DNA of 64,000 nt from Fictibacillus halophilus (GTDB lineage Bacteria; Bacillota; Bacilli; Bacillales; Fictibacillaceae). Position 1 is the stretch's first letter, and every line of letters starts with the position of its first letter. The notes below the pieces were generated by a model. The model searched no databases. It was given only the letters and a program-made list of their open reading frames with translations, and had not been told where the DNA came from. The translations under genes were made by a program, and so were the position numbers. This document shows, in pieces, positions 30,488 through 40,021 of the stretch. The stretch spans positions 1,116,001-1,180,000 of the forward strand of contig NZ_JAEACF010000001.1 of the NCBI RefSeq assembly GCF_016401385.1, written 5' to 3'.

Positions 30488-30717
30488 ATGAAATGGGCGA
30501 ACGGTGAGCCTCCTGTCTAGTTGCAGTGACTTGCCCCCTCAAGGTCAAAAGGTAAACGGTCTGTGATGAGCAAAGTGCGCCTTCCAAGCCCATTTACCTT
30601 TTGCTTGTTCGGGGCTGAACGAGTCACTTCCACTTTTGGGACTGCCGCTTTGCGCCATTAGGAGTCTCCACCTGACCGCTCGTCCCATAGGAGTCGGCAA
30701 CCTTGCGCTCCAATCAA
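30488..30717 (-). repeat. Dispersed repeat, copy B, interrupted by a palindrome
   Basis: Read on the minus strand from 30717, this matches copy A (836-962): GATTGGAGCGCAAGG, GACTCC, GGGACGAGCGGTCAGGTG, GGCGCAAAGCGGCA, then much later GGAGGCTCACCG. Between the last two blocks lies an extra segment (30525-30628) that is an imperfect palindrome: AGTGACT / AGTCACT ends, CCCC / GGGG, and CAAAAGGTAAA (30546-30556) / TTTACCTTTTG (30593-30603). The distal end of the element is truncated. No coding potential. Confidence 0.7.
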
Positions 30718-31048
30718 TTTGTCAATGAGGAATTAAAACATTTCATTGCAATAATTTTTCAGAAAGAACAGAAACTCTTCTTTTAAAGCTAAATATAGTG
30801 GGAGAACCTTGCGAAATATGAGAGTATTTGACTTAAAAATAATTTTGAAGAAACAAAAATCTTCCCAGTCCATTCATTTGACCAAGCATATTTGAAGGCA
30901 TAATCAAATCATAAAGCGTAAAAATAGTGCTTAAAACCATTCAAAGTTGTTGAGTATCCAATAGCACAGGCAAATTTACAAATAGGACCAAGTTTCAATA
31001 CGATTACGTACAACTATAACCTTATTTTTATTTGTCTTTTGCTCAGTC
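30718..31048. other. AT-rich gap before rnjB, no gene seen
   Basis: About 330 bases of AT-rich sequence between the repeat and the rnjB promoter. I see no ORF with a ribosome binding site and no recognisable RNA structure. Confidence 0.5.
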
Positions 31049-31078
31049 TTGTTTTGTATTCCTCTCATAGAGTATAAT
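31049..31078 (+). promoter_or_regulatory. Sigma-A promoter for rnjB
   Basis: TTGTTT, 18 bases, TATAAT, about 60 bases before the rnjB start. Confidence 0.65.
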
Positions 31079-31140
31079 GTTTTTAAGTGACGTGATCGGG
31101 ATTTATTTTTTTTACATACAACATAGGAGGAATATACACA

Positions 31141-32808
31141 TTGTCAAAACAAAATAGAGATAAAATTAAAGTTTTTGCCTTGGGCGGAGTCGGTGAGATC
31201 GGCAAAAACATGTATGTAGTAGACACAGGTGAGGAAATTTTTGTTATGGACTCTGGTCTAATGTTTCCTCAAGAGGAAATGCTTGGAATTGATATTGTCA
31301 TACCAGATGTGACCTACTTAAAGGAAAACCTGGAGCGTGTGACTGGAATCTTTTTAACTCATGCCCATGAAGACCATATCGGTGGACTTCCATATGTCTT
31401 AAGACAAGTACCCGTGCCCGTTTATGGAACACGTTTGACGTTAGGACTTGTAGAAGCAAAACTAAAAGAAGCAGGTCTTTTGCGTTCCACTGAACTAAAC
31501 ATGATCGAAACGAACCAAAAACTATCATTTAATAGTGCGAAGGTAAGCTTCTTCCACGTAAATCACAGTATTCCAGATGCAGTAGGTATTGCAATTCACA
31601 CGTCACAGGGGATTATTGCAAATACTGGTGATTTTAAGATCGATCATACGCCGATCGATGGACAGCATACGGAATTTGGCAAGATTTCAGCATTGGCTGA
31701 AGAAGGAGTACTGTGTCTGCTCTCAGACAGTACGAATGCAGAGCGCCCAGGATCTACGGGTCCAGAAGCACAAGTTGGACAAGAGATCCTTGATGTATTC
31801 CAAGCAGCAAAAGGAAGAATCATCATCGCATCATTCGCTTCAAACGTTCACCGTGTTCAGCAAGTAATGAACGCAGCTGCAAAAACAAACAGAAAAGTAG
31901 CTGTTAACGGAAGAAGTATGGTGAAAGTCGTAGATATCGCATCACAACTAGGCTATTTAACGATCGAAAAAGATCTATTAGTTACGATAGATCAAGCAAA
32001 CGATTACAGTGATGAAAAAGTAGTCATCTTAACAACAGGGAGCCAAGGTGAATCGATGGCAGCGTTGTCTAGAATGGCACAAAAATCACATAAACAGATC
32101 GCTCTTCGTCCTTCAGATACAGTTGTAATTGCCGCTACCCCGATACCTGGCAATGAAACCTCAGTTGCGAAGATGGTTGATAAACTGATGCGTACAGGAG
32201 CTGACGTTATATTTGGTCAGAAAAAGGTCCACGTATCAGGACATGGTAGTGCCGAAGAGCTTAAGTTCATGCTCAGTATGATGAAACCTAAATACTTTAT
32301 GCCCGTTCATGGTGAGTATAAGATGCAAAAAGCACATCAAAAATTGGCGATCGAAGTTGGAGTTGAAAAAGACAACATCTTTATCGTTGATAAAGGTGAA
32401 GTGGTAGAGTTCGCTAATGGATTCGCTCAAAAAACTGGAAAAGTACCTTCTGGAAACGTATTAGTCGATGGTCTTGGTGTTGGAGATATCGGAAACATCG
32501 TGCTTCGTGACCGTAAACTTTTATCACAAGATGGAATCTTAGTAGTCGTTGTTACGATCAGCAAAGATTCACATAAGCTGATCTCAGGTCCTGAGATCAT
32601 CTCAAGAGGCTTTGTGTATGTTCGTGAGAGTGAAGCTCTTCTTCAGGAAGCGAATACAAAAGTCCGTGACGTTCTTGAAAAGTGCATGAACGAAAATATG
32701 AAAGAATGGTCTAGTCTGAAGTCAAACGTCAGAGATACATTAAGTCAGTATCTGTTTGAAAAAACAAAGAGAAGACCAATGATCATGCCGATCATTATGG
32801 AAATTTAA
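31141..32808 (+). CDS. rnjB: Ribonuclease J (RnjB type)
   Basis: Metallo-beta-lactamase/beta-CASP RNase with endo- and 5'-3' exonuclease activity. It is 555 residues. Metal motif HAHEDH at 74-79, further ligands in NHSIPDA and GDFKID, beta-CASP motifs after about residue 190, and a C-terminal domain. TTG start with AGGAGG upstream. Called RnjB from its position after dapA as in B. subtilis; sequence alone does not separate it firmly from RnjA. Terminator follows. Confidence 0.93.
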   Translation: MSKQNRDKIKVFALGGVGEIGKNMYVVDTGEEIFVMDSGLMFPQEEMLGIDIVIPDVTYLKENLERVTGIFLTHAHEDHIGGLPYVLRQVPVPVYGTRLTLGLVEAKLKEAGLLRSTELNMIETNQKLSFNSAKVSFFHVNHSIPDAVGIAIHTSQGIIANTGDFKIDHTPIDGQHTEFGKISALAEEGVLCLLSDSTNAERPGSTGPEAQVGQEILDVFQAAKGRIIIASFASNVHRVQQVMNAAAKTNRKVAVNGRSMVKVVDIASQLGYLTIEKDLLVTIDQANDYSDEKVVILTTGSQGESMAALSRMAQKSHKQIALRPSDTVVIAATPIPGNETSVAKMVDKLMRTGADVIFGQKKVHVSGHGSAEELKFMLSMMKPKYFMPVHGEYKMQKAHQKLAIEVGVEKDNIFIVDKGEVVEFANGFAQKTGKVPSGNVLVDGLGVGDIGNIVLRDRKLLSQDGILVVVVTISKDSHKLISGPEIISRGFVYVRESEALLQEANTKVRDVLEKCMNENMKEWSSLKSNVRDTLSQYLFEKTKRRPMIMPIIMEI

Positions 32809-32840
32809 CCCGCTGGTATAGCGGGTTTTTATTTTTTTTC
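32807..32840 (+). terminator. Terminator after rnjB
   Basis: ACCCGCT / AGCGGGT hairpin overlapping the stop codon, with a long T-rich tail. Confidence 0.88.
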
Positions 32841-32900
32841 TCATATGAATGGAAATAACGCCCATACTAAGAAGAACCTAACTTAGAAGGGGTATGAATT

Positions 32901-33641
32901 ATGGATCAGACACCAGAAACAGAAGCACCACAGACAGATGCACCCAAGAAGGACGATAGCTCGGGACTTATTCAAAAGATACAATCGTTAGGACAAACGA
33001 ACGTTCCTACAATGGAAGGCTCAAGCATACATTGTTTGACGATCGTAGGTCAGATCGAAGGGCACATGCAGCTTCCTCCTAACAACAAAGCGACCAAATA
33101 CGAACATTTGATTCCGCAATTAGTAGCCATCGAACAGAATCATAAGATTGAAGGACTTCTTGTCATTCTGAATACAGTTGGCGGAGATGTGGAGGCTGGC
33201 CTTGCTATCTCTGAGATGATCGCATCCCTCTCAAAGCCTAGTGTTTCCCTGGTATTAGGAGGAGGACATTCCATAGGAGTTCCAATAGCGGTCAGCGCTG
33301 ATTATTCGTTTATCGCACCAACGGCTACTATGACCATCCATCCGGTTCGATTAACAGGTCTGGTGATTGGGGTGCCGCAAACGTTTGAGTATTTAGACAA
33401 GATGCAGGACCGGGTCATCTCTTTTGTAACGAGCCATTCTGAAATCACAGAAGAGCGATTTAAAGAACTGATGTTTTCTAAAGGAAATCTCACACGGGAT
33501 ATCGGTACAAATGTTATTGGAACAGATGCCGTAAGTGATGGACTCATAAACGCTGTAGGCGGAGTAGGCCAAGCGATCAAGAAGTTAAACGAACTGATCG
33601 AAGCAAACAGAAAAGAAGATGATAAAGGATTACCACAATGA
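32901..33641 (+). CDS. tepA: ClpP-like translocation-enhancing protease TepA
   Basis: 246-residue ClpP-fold serine protease (YmfB). The nucleophile is Ser124 in GGGHSIGVP and the base His147 in [22 protein letters not shown] gives the oxyanion region. B. subtilis TepA aids preprotein translocation or degrades spore SASPs; which applies here is unknown. AGAAGGGG precedes the ATG. Its stop overlaps the ylzJ start by four bases. Confidence 0.92.
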   Translation: MDQTPETEAPQTDAPKKDDSSGLIQKIQSLGQTNVPTMEGSSIHCLTIVGQIEGHMQLPPNNKATKYEHLIPQLVAIEQNHKIEGLLVILNTVGGDVEAGLAISEMIASLSKPSVSLVLGGGHSIGVPIAVSADYSFIAPTATMTIHPVRLTGLVIGVPQTFEYLDKMQDRVISFVTSHSEITEERFKELMFSKGNLTRDIGTNVIGTDAVSDGLINAVGGVGQAIKKLNELIEANRKEDDKGLPQ

Positions 33642-33847
33642 TCTGGTACACGATGCAGCCTTTCGAATTGATGTTTCCCGAAGAAGGAAACGAACAGTCA
33701 GCGCAGAATGTAATACTTTATAATAATGTACCTGTCCTTGTAGAACGTATGGGTGATGAAACAAAGATCGTTCAGATCATGAGCACAGACCCTTCTCATT
33801 TTTTACTTGAAGACTGTCAACCAGGAATGGTGCTGCGAAACTTTTGA
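33638..33847 (+). CDS. ylzJ: YlzJ-like small protein
   Basis: 69-residue protein of the YlzJ family, function unknown. It begins with a hydrophobic/aromatic [13 protein letters not shown] and ends in QPGMVLRNF. It overlaps tepA by four bases (ATGA) and lies before spoIIIE, the usual Bacillus position, so it is probably co-translated with TepA. Confidence 0.85.
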   Translation: MIWYTMQPFELMFPEEGNEQSAQNVILYNNVPVLVERMGDETKIVQIMSTDPSHFLLEDCQPGMVLRNF

Positions 33848-33866
33848 AAAAGTCATCTAAGAATTA

Positions 33867-33875
33867 TGCTATACT
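33867..33875 (+). promoter_or_regulatory. Extended -10 promoter for spoIIIE
   Basis: TGC followed by TATACT is a good extended -10 element; TTGAAA at 33844-33849 is too far (20 bases) for an ideal -35. The start would fall at about 33882, at the first base of the following hairpin. Confidence 0.5.
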
Positions 33876-33880
33876 ATTTT

Positions 33881-33918
33881 AAAGCAGCCTAATGATTTGC
33901 AGGGCTGCTTTTCTTTCT
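33881..33918 (+). terminator. Hairpin between ylzJ and spoIIIE
   Basis: AAAGCAGCCT / AGGGCTGCTTT with a T-rich tail (TTCTTTCTATTTTT). It should terminate transcripts arriving from tepA-ylzJ; for a transcript starting at 33882 it would be a 5'-end hairpin. Confidence 0.65.
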
Positions 33919-33966
33919 ATTTTTGTTCATACATACATAATATTGGATGCTGGTGAGGTGAAAAAA

Positions 33967-36333
33967 ATGGCAAAAAACAAAAAAAAGAAAGCTAAGAATA
34001 AAGGGAGATGGAAAGAACAGCTGACGTTTGAGATAGCGGGACTTACCATCTTGGCATTGTCCTCTCTAGCACTTGCTAAGATGGGAAATGTAGGAATGGC
34101 ATTTGTTCATCTTCTGAGATTCTTTAGCGGGGAATGGTACGGCATTCTTCTGCTCGCTTGTATATTATTATCCTTTTATTTGATCTGGAAAAGAAGTTGG
34201 CCGGTCCTAATATCCAAGAAATTAACAGGTGTATATATTCTTTTCTTCTCATTTTTAGTATTAAGCCACTTGACTTTGTTTGAACATTTAACAAACGGTG
34301 GAGAATGGAAAGATGCCTCGGTCATAAGAAACACATGGGATCTTTATTGGATGCAGCTTCAAGGGGAAACTTCAACCAATGATATTGGTGGAGGACTTGT
34401 AGGAGCTATCGGTTTTGCTCTTTTTTATTTTTTGTTTGGTGCTGGTGGAACAAAACTTGTCATCTTCTTTCTTATAATTGGAAGTCTTCTGTTGATTTCG
34501 GGTAAATCGTTATCGGTTCTTCTTCAGAAACTAGTCGATACAACGAGTTCGGCAACTTCAAAAATGAAAGAGTATCTACAAGAAAAGAAAACGTCACTTT
34601 CAGAAGAAAGAATAAAAAAAGCAAAAGAAAAGAAAAATTTAAGACCTGCAACTGTTGATGAGGAAGACGATACAGAAGAAATCATCATCTCTGAAGATCC
34701 TGTCATTGAAGATTTCACTAAAAGAGTTCAACAAACAGAGAATGGTGTTCAGTTGAAATTTGCACCTCAGATGTACGGTGAAAACGAAGAAAAAGAAGAT
34801 GTAAAGGAAGTCAGAAGAACTGAAGATGAGCCGGCAGCTACACCTTCACCTTTACCTGTTAATTTTGGTGATGAAGTGATTCAGAACGAACATTATCAGC
34901 TTCCAACGATGAAACACCTCAGAACGCCACAAAATAGCGGTCAGCATAAAGACAAGCAATATGCTGCAAGTAAAAGTAACGCGAAAAAACTTGAAAAAAC
35001 GTTTGAGAGCTTTGGGGTAAAAGCAAAAGTTCTTAAAGTTCACCTCGGCCCTGCAGTTACAAAATATGAAGTCTATCCAGATGTAGGTGTTAAGGTAAGT
35101 AAGATTGTGAATTTATCAGATGACTTAGCTCTGGCATTAGCAGCAAAAGATATTCGGATCGAAGCACCGATACCAGGAAAATCAGCTGTTGGGATCGAAG
35201 TGCCAAATCAGGAGATTTCGATGGTGACATTAAGAGAAGTTCTTGAGGCCCCACAATTTTCTGGTCAACAATCACCACTGGCGATCGGTCTAGGTAGAGA
35301 TATCTCAGGTGAACCGATTATCGCAGATCTTTCTAAGATGCCCCACTTACTTGTTGCAGGAGCAACCGGAAGCGGTAAAAGTGTGTGTGTAAACGGCATT
35401 ATTACGAGTATTCTGATGAGAGCTAAACCACACGAAGTGAAAATGATGATGATTGACCCGAAGATGGTAGAATTAAATATGTATAATGGGATACCACATC
35501 TCCTGGCACCAGTCGTAACTGAGCCTAAGAAGGCAGCTCAAGCATTAAAAAGAGTAGTCTCTGAGATGGAACGTAGGTATGAGTTATTTTCTCATAGCGG
35601 TACACGAAACATCGAGGGGTACAATGAATCGATCCGAAAACAAAACGCCAAAGGTGAAGCAAAACAGCCTTTCTTACCTTATATCGTGGTTATTGTCGAT
35701 GAACTTGCTGACTTGATGATGGTTGCTTCAGGTGATGTTGAGGACGCGATCACCCGTCTTGCTCAGATGGCTCGAGCAGCGGGTATACATTTGATTATTG
35801 CAACACAGCGACCTTCTGTTGATGTTATTACAGGTGTTATTAAAGCGAATATCCCGTCTAGAATCGCGTTTAGTGTATCATCACAAACGGACTCAAGAAC
35901 GATACTTGATATGGGAGGGGCTGAGAAGCTTTTAGGAAGAGGAGATATGTTGTTCTTCCCTTCAGGAGCTTCAAAGCCTGTCCGCGTTCAAGGCGCATTT
36001 TTATCGGATGAAGAAGTAGAAGCGATCGTAGATCACTGTGTGTCGCAGCAAAGAGCTCAATATCAAGCAGAGATGATTCCTACAGAAGAAGCGGAACCTG
36101 CGGTTATGGAGTCTGAAGATGACTTGTTTTCAGATGCTTTCAGACTCGTCGTCGATATGCAGACAGCTTCCGTCTCCATGCTTCAAAGAAGGTTTCGCAT
36201 CGGTTATTCAAGAGCGGCAAGATTGATTGACTCGATGGAATCGAAAGGAATTGTAGGACCATATGAAGGATCTAAACCACGAGAAGTGCTAATCTCTGCT
36301 ATGCCGGATGAAAAAGAAGCATCTAGTTCATAG
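33967..36333 (+). CDS. spoIIIE: DNA translocase SpoIIIE/FtsK
   Basis: Hexameric membrane-anchored motor that pumps the chromosome into the forespore through the septum. It is 788 residues. A basic N-terminus, four transmembrane segments (about 20-175), an acidic linker, an alpha domain, a RecA-like motor with Walker A GATGSGKS at 465-472 and Walker [13 protein letters not shown], and a C-terminal gamma winged helix (about 720-780) for reading SRS sequences. ATG 33967 follows GTGAGGTG; an in-frame ATG at 33892 lacks a binding site and lies in the hairpin. Confidence 0.96.
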   Translation: MAKNKKKKAKNKGRWKEQLTFEIAGLTILALSSLALAKMGNVGMAFVHLLRFFSGEWYGILLLACILLSFYLIWKRSWPVLISKKLTGVYILFFSFLVLSHLTLFEHLTNGGEWKDASVIRNTWDLYWMQLQGETSTNDIGGGLVGAIGFALFYFLFGAGGTKLVIFFLIIGSLLLISGKSLSVLLQKLVDTTSSATSKMKEYLQEKKTSLSEERIKKAKEKKNLRPATVDEEDDTEEIIISEDPVIEDFTKRVQQTENGVQLKFAPQMYGENEEKEDVKEVRRTEDEPAATPSPLPVNFGDEVIQNEHYQLPTMKHLRTPQNSGQHKDKQYAASKSNAKKLEKTFESFGVKAKVLKVHLGPAVTKYEVYPDVGVKVSKIVNLSDDLALALAAKDIRIEAPIPGKSAVGIEVPNQEISMVTLREVLEAPQFSGQQSPLAIGLGRDISGEPIIADLSKMPHLLVAGATGSGKSVCVNGIITSILMRAKPHEVKMMMIDPKMVELNMYNGIPHLLAPVVTEPKKAAQALKRVVSEMERRYELFSHSGTRNIEGYNESIRKQNAKGEAKQPFLPYIVVIVDELADLMMVASGDVEDAITRLAQMARAAGIHLIIATQRPSVDVITGVIKANIPSRIAFSVSSQTDSRTILDMGGAEKLLGRGDMLFFPSGASKPVRVQGAFLSDEEVEAIVDHCVSQQRAQYQAEMIPTEEAEPAVMESEDDLFSDAFRLVVDMQTASVSMLQRRFRIGYSRAARLIDSMESKGIVGPYEGSKPREVLISAMPDEKEASSS

Positions 36334-36341
36334 GTCTTAGG

Positions 36342-36371
36342 AAAACGAGCTCATACGGGCTCGTTTTCATT
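36342..36371 (+). terminator. Terminator after spoIIIE
   Basis: AAAACGAGC / GCTCGTTTT hairpin with a T-rich tail. Confidence 0.85.
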
Positions 36372-36460
36372 TGTGGTTGGAATTTAATTCAATTTATGTA
36401 AAAACCAAAGAATACCTATTAAAAATTTGTAAAAATAGTATTTATTTATAGAAATAAAAA

Positions 36461-36469
36461 TGGTATAGT
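36461..36469 (+). promoter_or_regulatory. Extended -10 promoter for ymfC
   Basis: TGG then TATAGT, with TTTATT 17 bases upstream as a poor -35. Confidence 0.5.
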
Positions 36470-36529
36470 AATGTCGATTCTACTAATAATTTGTCATACG
36501 TCGAACAACTTAGTTAAGGTGGTTTTGTA

Positions 36530-37255
36530 ATGTCAATAAAGGCTGACCATCGCTTGTTATATATAAAAGTGATTGAAAAGTTAAAGAAAGATATTGAAGA
36601 AGGTATTTACAAAGAGGGAGAAAAACTTCCTTCTGAATTTGAACTATCAAAACAGCTTGGTATCTCTAGAGCTACACTGCGAGAGGCGCTTCGTATTTTA
36701 GAAGATGAAAACGTACTCATTCGAAAACACGGTGTTGGTACTTTTGTAAGAACTCGTGCTTTGTTCTCATCAGGGATTGAAGAACTCTACAGTGTGACCG
36801 ATATGATAGAAAGAGGAGGTAAACGAGCTGGGACTATTTTCCTAACATCACAGATGACTGATGTTACGGAAGAACTGCTTAGTAAGTTTAACGATTCATT
36901 GCCTGAAGGACTCATGATGATGGAACGGGTACGTACTGCAGACGGTGAACCAGTCGTCTTCTGTAAAGACCATATGCCAGCACATCTGTTCCCGGCAAAA
37001 GGATTACACGATTATGAATCATTCCTTGAGATGTTGGAAAAAGAAACAGGTAGACGTGTTATGTATGCGGTAACAAATATTGAACCAATCGGATATCATG
37101 ACAGAGTTTCTGAGATTTTGGAAAGCGATGAACGCGTTCCACTCCTCATCTTAAAGCAAATGCACTATGATCAATTTGATGAACCTGTACTTTATTCTTG
37201 CAACTACTTTAGATCTGATAAGTTTTTATTCTCTGTTTTAAGAAAGCGCTTATAA
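36530..37255 (+). CDS. ymfC: GntR/HutC family transcriptional regulator YmfC
   Basis: 241 residues: an N-terminal winged helix-turn-helix (about 8-75, with [28 protein letters not shown] split across the fold) and a C-terminal UTRA effector-binding domain (about 95-238). AAGGTGG precedes the ATG. In B. subtilis ymfC also follows spoIIIE. Here it lies 90 bases before a nucleoside-type ABC transporter, so regulation of that transporter by a nucleoside or sugar ligand is plausible but not shown. Confidence 0.88.
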   Translation: MSIKADHRLLYIKVIEKLKKDIEEGIYKEGEKLPSEFELSKQLGISRATLREALRILEDENVLIRKHGVGTFVRTRALFSSGIEELYSVTDMIERGGKRAGTIFLTSQMTDVTEELLSKFNDSLPEGLMMMERVRTADGEPVVFCKDHMPAHLFPAKGLHDYESFLEMLEKETGRRVMYAVTNIEPIGYHDRVSEILESDERVPLLILKQMHYDQFDEPVLYSCNYFRSDKFLFSVLRKRL

Positions 37256-37291
37256 TTAAAGTCTTTTTTAGGGGGTGATCGGTACTTTATT

Positions 37292-37319
37292 TTGCAGCAT
37301 TGGTTTTAGTCATTATAAT
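37292..37319 (+). promoter_or_regulatory. Sigma-A promoter for the nup transporter operon
   Basis: TTGCAG, 16 bases, TATAAT, 27 bases before the lipoprotein start codon. Confidence 0.7.
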
Positions 37320-37345
37320 GAAAACACTTACAGGGGGAAAATGAC

Positions 37346-38413
37346 TTGAAAAAGAAATTAGGATTGATGGTAACTGCAATGTTAACTGCCGGTACGATTC
37401 TTGCCGGATGTGGATCTTCTGATGACGGGAAGTCTTCTGGCGGAGGAGAGAAAAAAGACTTTAAAGTAGCAATGGTAACAGACACTGGCGGTGTAGACGA
37501 TAAGTCTTTCAACCAGTCAGCTTGGGAAGGTCTAACGAAGTTTGGTAAAGATAATAGTTTAGAAGAGAGCAAAGGGTACAAATACTTGCAATCAACTGCA
37601 CAAAGTGATTACAAGCCGAACCTGAACTCACTTATTCGTCAAAAATATGATGTAGTATTTGGTATCGGTTTCTTGATGGGAACTGATGTTGAAACTGTTG
37701 CAAAACAACAACCTGATGCAAAGCTTGCAATCGTTGATATGGTTGTTAAAGGTGACAACGTAGCAAACATTACGTTCTCTGAGCATGAAGGTTCATTCTT
37801 AGTAGGTTTAGTAGCTGGTATGCAATCAAAAACGAACAAAGTAGGTTTCGTTGGCGGTGTTAACAGTGAACTGATCAAAAAGTTTGAAAACGGATTTAAA
37901 GCTGGGGTATTAACAGCTAACCCTGATGCTGAAGTAATGGTTCAATATGCAGAAGACTTCAACAAAGCTGAAAAAGGACAACAGATCGCTAACACGTTCT
38001 ATCAACAAGGTGCTGACGTAATCTATCACGCTGCTGGTGGAACGGGTATGGGTGTGTTCACTGAAGCGAAGAACCGTAAGAAGAACGGTGAAAAGGTTTG
38101 GGTAATCGGTGTTGACCGTGACCAACACGAAGAAGGTATGCCTGAGAACGTAACGCTTACTTCAATGGTAAAACGTGTAGACCAAGCGGTTTACGAAGTT
38201 TCTGAACAAGCGATGAACGGTAAATTCCCAGGTGGAAAAATCGTAGAGTTCGGTCTTAAAGAAGATGGAGTAGGTATCGCTCCAACTCAAGAGAACGTTG
38301 AAGAGAAGTCACTTCAATCTGTTGAAGATTTCAAAAAGAAAATCATCGCTGGAGAAGTGAAAGTTCCTAAAACAGACGCTGAGTTTGAAGAGTTTAAAAA
38401 GAACTTAAAGTAA
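37346..38413 (+). CDS. nupN: BMP-family nucleoside-binding lipoprotein
   Basis: Extracytoplasmic substrate-binding lipoprotein of the Bmp/PnrA-Med family. It is 355 residues. A signal peptide with lipobox LAGC and lipidated Cys22, a Gly/Ser linker, then the binding domain (VAMVTDTGGVDDKSFNQSAWEG, VGGVNSELIKKFENGF, the GVDRDQ motif). The start is TTG with AGGGGG upstream; an ATG five bases earlier is out of frame and gives only two codons. Family members bind guanosine or other nucleosides; NupN is the B. subtilis name for the closest arrangement. Confidence 0.88.
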   Translation: MKKKLGLMVTAMLTAGTILAGCGSSDDGKSSGGGEKKDFKVAMVTDTGGVDDKSFNQSAWEGLTKFGKDNSLEESKGYKYLQSTAQSDYKPNLNSLIRQKYDVVFGIGFLMGTDVETVAKQQPDAKLAIVDMVVKGDNVANITFSEHEGSFLVGLVAGMQSKTNKVGFVGGVNSELIKKFENGFKAGVLTANPDAEVMVQYAEDFNKAEKGQQIANTFYQQGADVIYHAAGGTGMGVFTEAKNRKKNGEKVWVIGVDRDQHEEGMPENVTLTSMVKRVDQAVYEVSEQAMNGKFPGGKIVEFGLKEDGVGIAPTQENVEEKSLQSVEDFKKKIIAGEVKVPKTDAEFEEFKKNLK

Positions 38414-38441
38414 TTCTATGAAGCTAGTTTAATAATTGGCC

Positions 38442-38472
38442 AGGACTTGGCATAAGCCAAGTCCTTCCTTAT
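38442..38472 (+). terminator. Hairpin between the lipoprotein and ATPase genes
   Basis: AGGACTTGGC / GCCAAGTCCT with a four-base loop, followed by the weak tract TCCTTATG. It probably stabilises the lipoprotein mRNA or reduces downstream expression, common for binding-protein operons. Confidence 0.65.
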
Positions 38473-38494
38473 GCAATAAGGGGGGAGCAAGAAT

Positions 38495-40021
38495 ATGGAA
38501 TATGTAATCGATATGCGCAATATCCGAAAAGAATTCCCTGGAATCGTCGCAAATGATAATATCACGCTTCAAGTTAAAAAAGGGGAGATTCATGCCTTAC
38601 TAGGTGAAAATGGTGCAGGTAAATCAACGTTAATGAACGTTTTGTTCGGTCTTTATGAGCCTGAACAAGGAGAGATCTTCGTAAAAGGAAATAAAGTGGT
38701 GAACAATGATCCGAATATTGCCAACTCGCTTGGTATTGGGATGGTTCATCAGCACTTTATGCTCGTTGATAAGTTTACTGTTACCGAAAATATCATTCTT
38801 GGAAAAGAACCTACAAAAGGCGGGAAAGTTGATCTTCAGACAGCGGCTAAAGAAGTACAAGCTCTTTCAGATCAATATGGACTTCGTGTAGATCCTTACG
38901 CAAAGATAGAAGATATCTCAGTTGGGATGCAGCAACGTGTGGAAATTTTGAAAACGCTTTATAGAGGAGCAGATATTCTCATTTTTGATGAGCCTACAGC
39001 CGTTTTAACTCCTCAAGAAATCGTAGAGCTTATTCAGATCATGAAAAAGCTTGTTAATGAAGGCAAGTCCATTATCCTTATCACTCATAAACTAAAAGAG
39101 ATCATGGAAGTGTGTGATCGCTGTACGGTTATAAGAAGAGGAAGAGGCGTTGGTACAGTAGACGTTAGCGATTCTAACCCTGATTCTTTGGCAGCGATGA
39201 TGGTTGGTCGTGAAGTAAACTTTAAAGTTGAAAAGATTGATGCCGTACCTAAAGAAGCTGTATTAAAGATTAAAGATCTTGTCGTTCATGATAGCAGAAA
39301 AGTACCTGCGGTAAACGGTCTGAACCTGACTGTACATGCTGGGGAAATCGTCGGAATCGCAGGGGTTGATGGAAACGGACAATCTGAACTATTAGAAGCG
39401 ATCACGGGTCTTCATAAAGTCCACGAAGGGTCTATACATCTGCGTGATAAAGAGATTACGAATAAGTCTCCTAGAAGTGTTACAGAGAACGGACTCGGTC
39501 ATATACCACAAGATAGACACAAGCATGGACTTGTATTGGACTTTTCAGTAGGAGAGAACATGGTTCTCCAAACCTATTATCAAAAGCCATATTCTAAGTC
39601 AGGAATATTAAACTTCAAACCGATCTTTGACAAAGCTAAAAAGTTGATTGAGGAATACGATGTTCGTACACCTGATGCTTACACACCAGCTCGTGCCTTA
39701 TCCGGTGGAAATCAGCAAAAAGCGATCATCGCAAGAGAAGTTGACCGCGATCCGGACTTTTTGATCGCCGCTCAGCCAACTCGTGGACTGGATGTTGGAG
39801 CGATCGAGTTTATCCATTCCAGACTGATCGAACAAAGAGATAATGGCAAAGCCGTTCTGCTCGTTTCCTTTGAATTGGATGAGATCATCAACGTGAGTGA
39901 CCGAATTGCAGTGATGTATGAAGGAAAGATCGTTGCGATCGTAAATCCGAAAGAAACAACAGAACAAGAGCTGGGTCTACTGATGGCTGGAGGAAAGAGA
40001 GGTACCGTTCATGCAGAATAA
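38495..40021 (+). CDS. nupO: Nucleoside ABC transporter ATP-binding protein (two NBDs)
   Basis: 508-residue fusion of two ABC ATPase domains. The first has Walker A GENGAGKST at 37-45 and Walker B ILIFDEPTAVL; its signature reads ISVGMQQRVEI. The second (from about 260) has a degenerate Walker A (GVDGNGQSELL) and signature LSGGNQQK with the modified Walker B FLIAAQPTRGLD. This asymmetry is typical of the sugar/nucleoside (RbsA/NupO) class, in which one site is inactive. GGGGGGAG precedes the ATG. Overlaps nupP by 11 bases. Confidence 0.9.
   Translation: MEYVIDMRNIRKEFPGIVANDNITLQVKKGEIHALLGENGAGKSTLMNVLFGLYEPEQGEIFVKGNKVVNNDPNIANSLGIGMVHQHFMLVDKFTVTENIILGKEPTKGGKVDLQTAAKEVQALSDQYGLRVDPYAKIEDISVGMQQRVEILKTLYRGADILIFDEPTAVLTPQEIVELIQIMKKLVNEGKSIILITHKLKEIMEVCDRCTVIRRGRGVGTVDVSDSNPDSLAAMMVGREVNFKVEKIDAVPKEAVLKIKDLVVHDSRKVPAVNGLNLTVHAGEIVGIAGVDGNGQSELLEAITGLHKVHEGSIHLRDKEITNKSPRSVTENGLGHIPQDRHKHGLVLDFSVGENMVLQTYYQKPYSKSGILNFKPIFDKAKKLIEEYDVRTPDAYTPARALSGGNQQKAIIAREVDRDPDFLIAAQPTRGLDVGAIEFIHSRLIEQRDNGKAVLLVSFELDEIINVSDRIAVMYEGKIVAIVNPKETTEQELGLLMAGGKRGTVHAE

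Noticed and set aside
39300..40021. Damaged second ATPase domain in nupO suggesting a pseudogene
   Set aside because: Degenerate second-site motifs are normal for this double-ATPase class, and the reading frame is intact.
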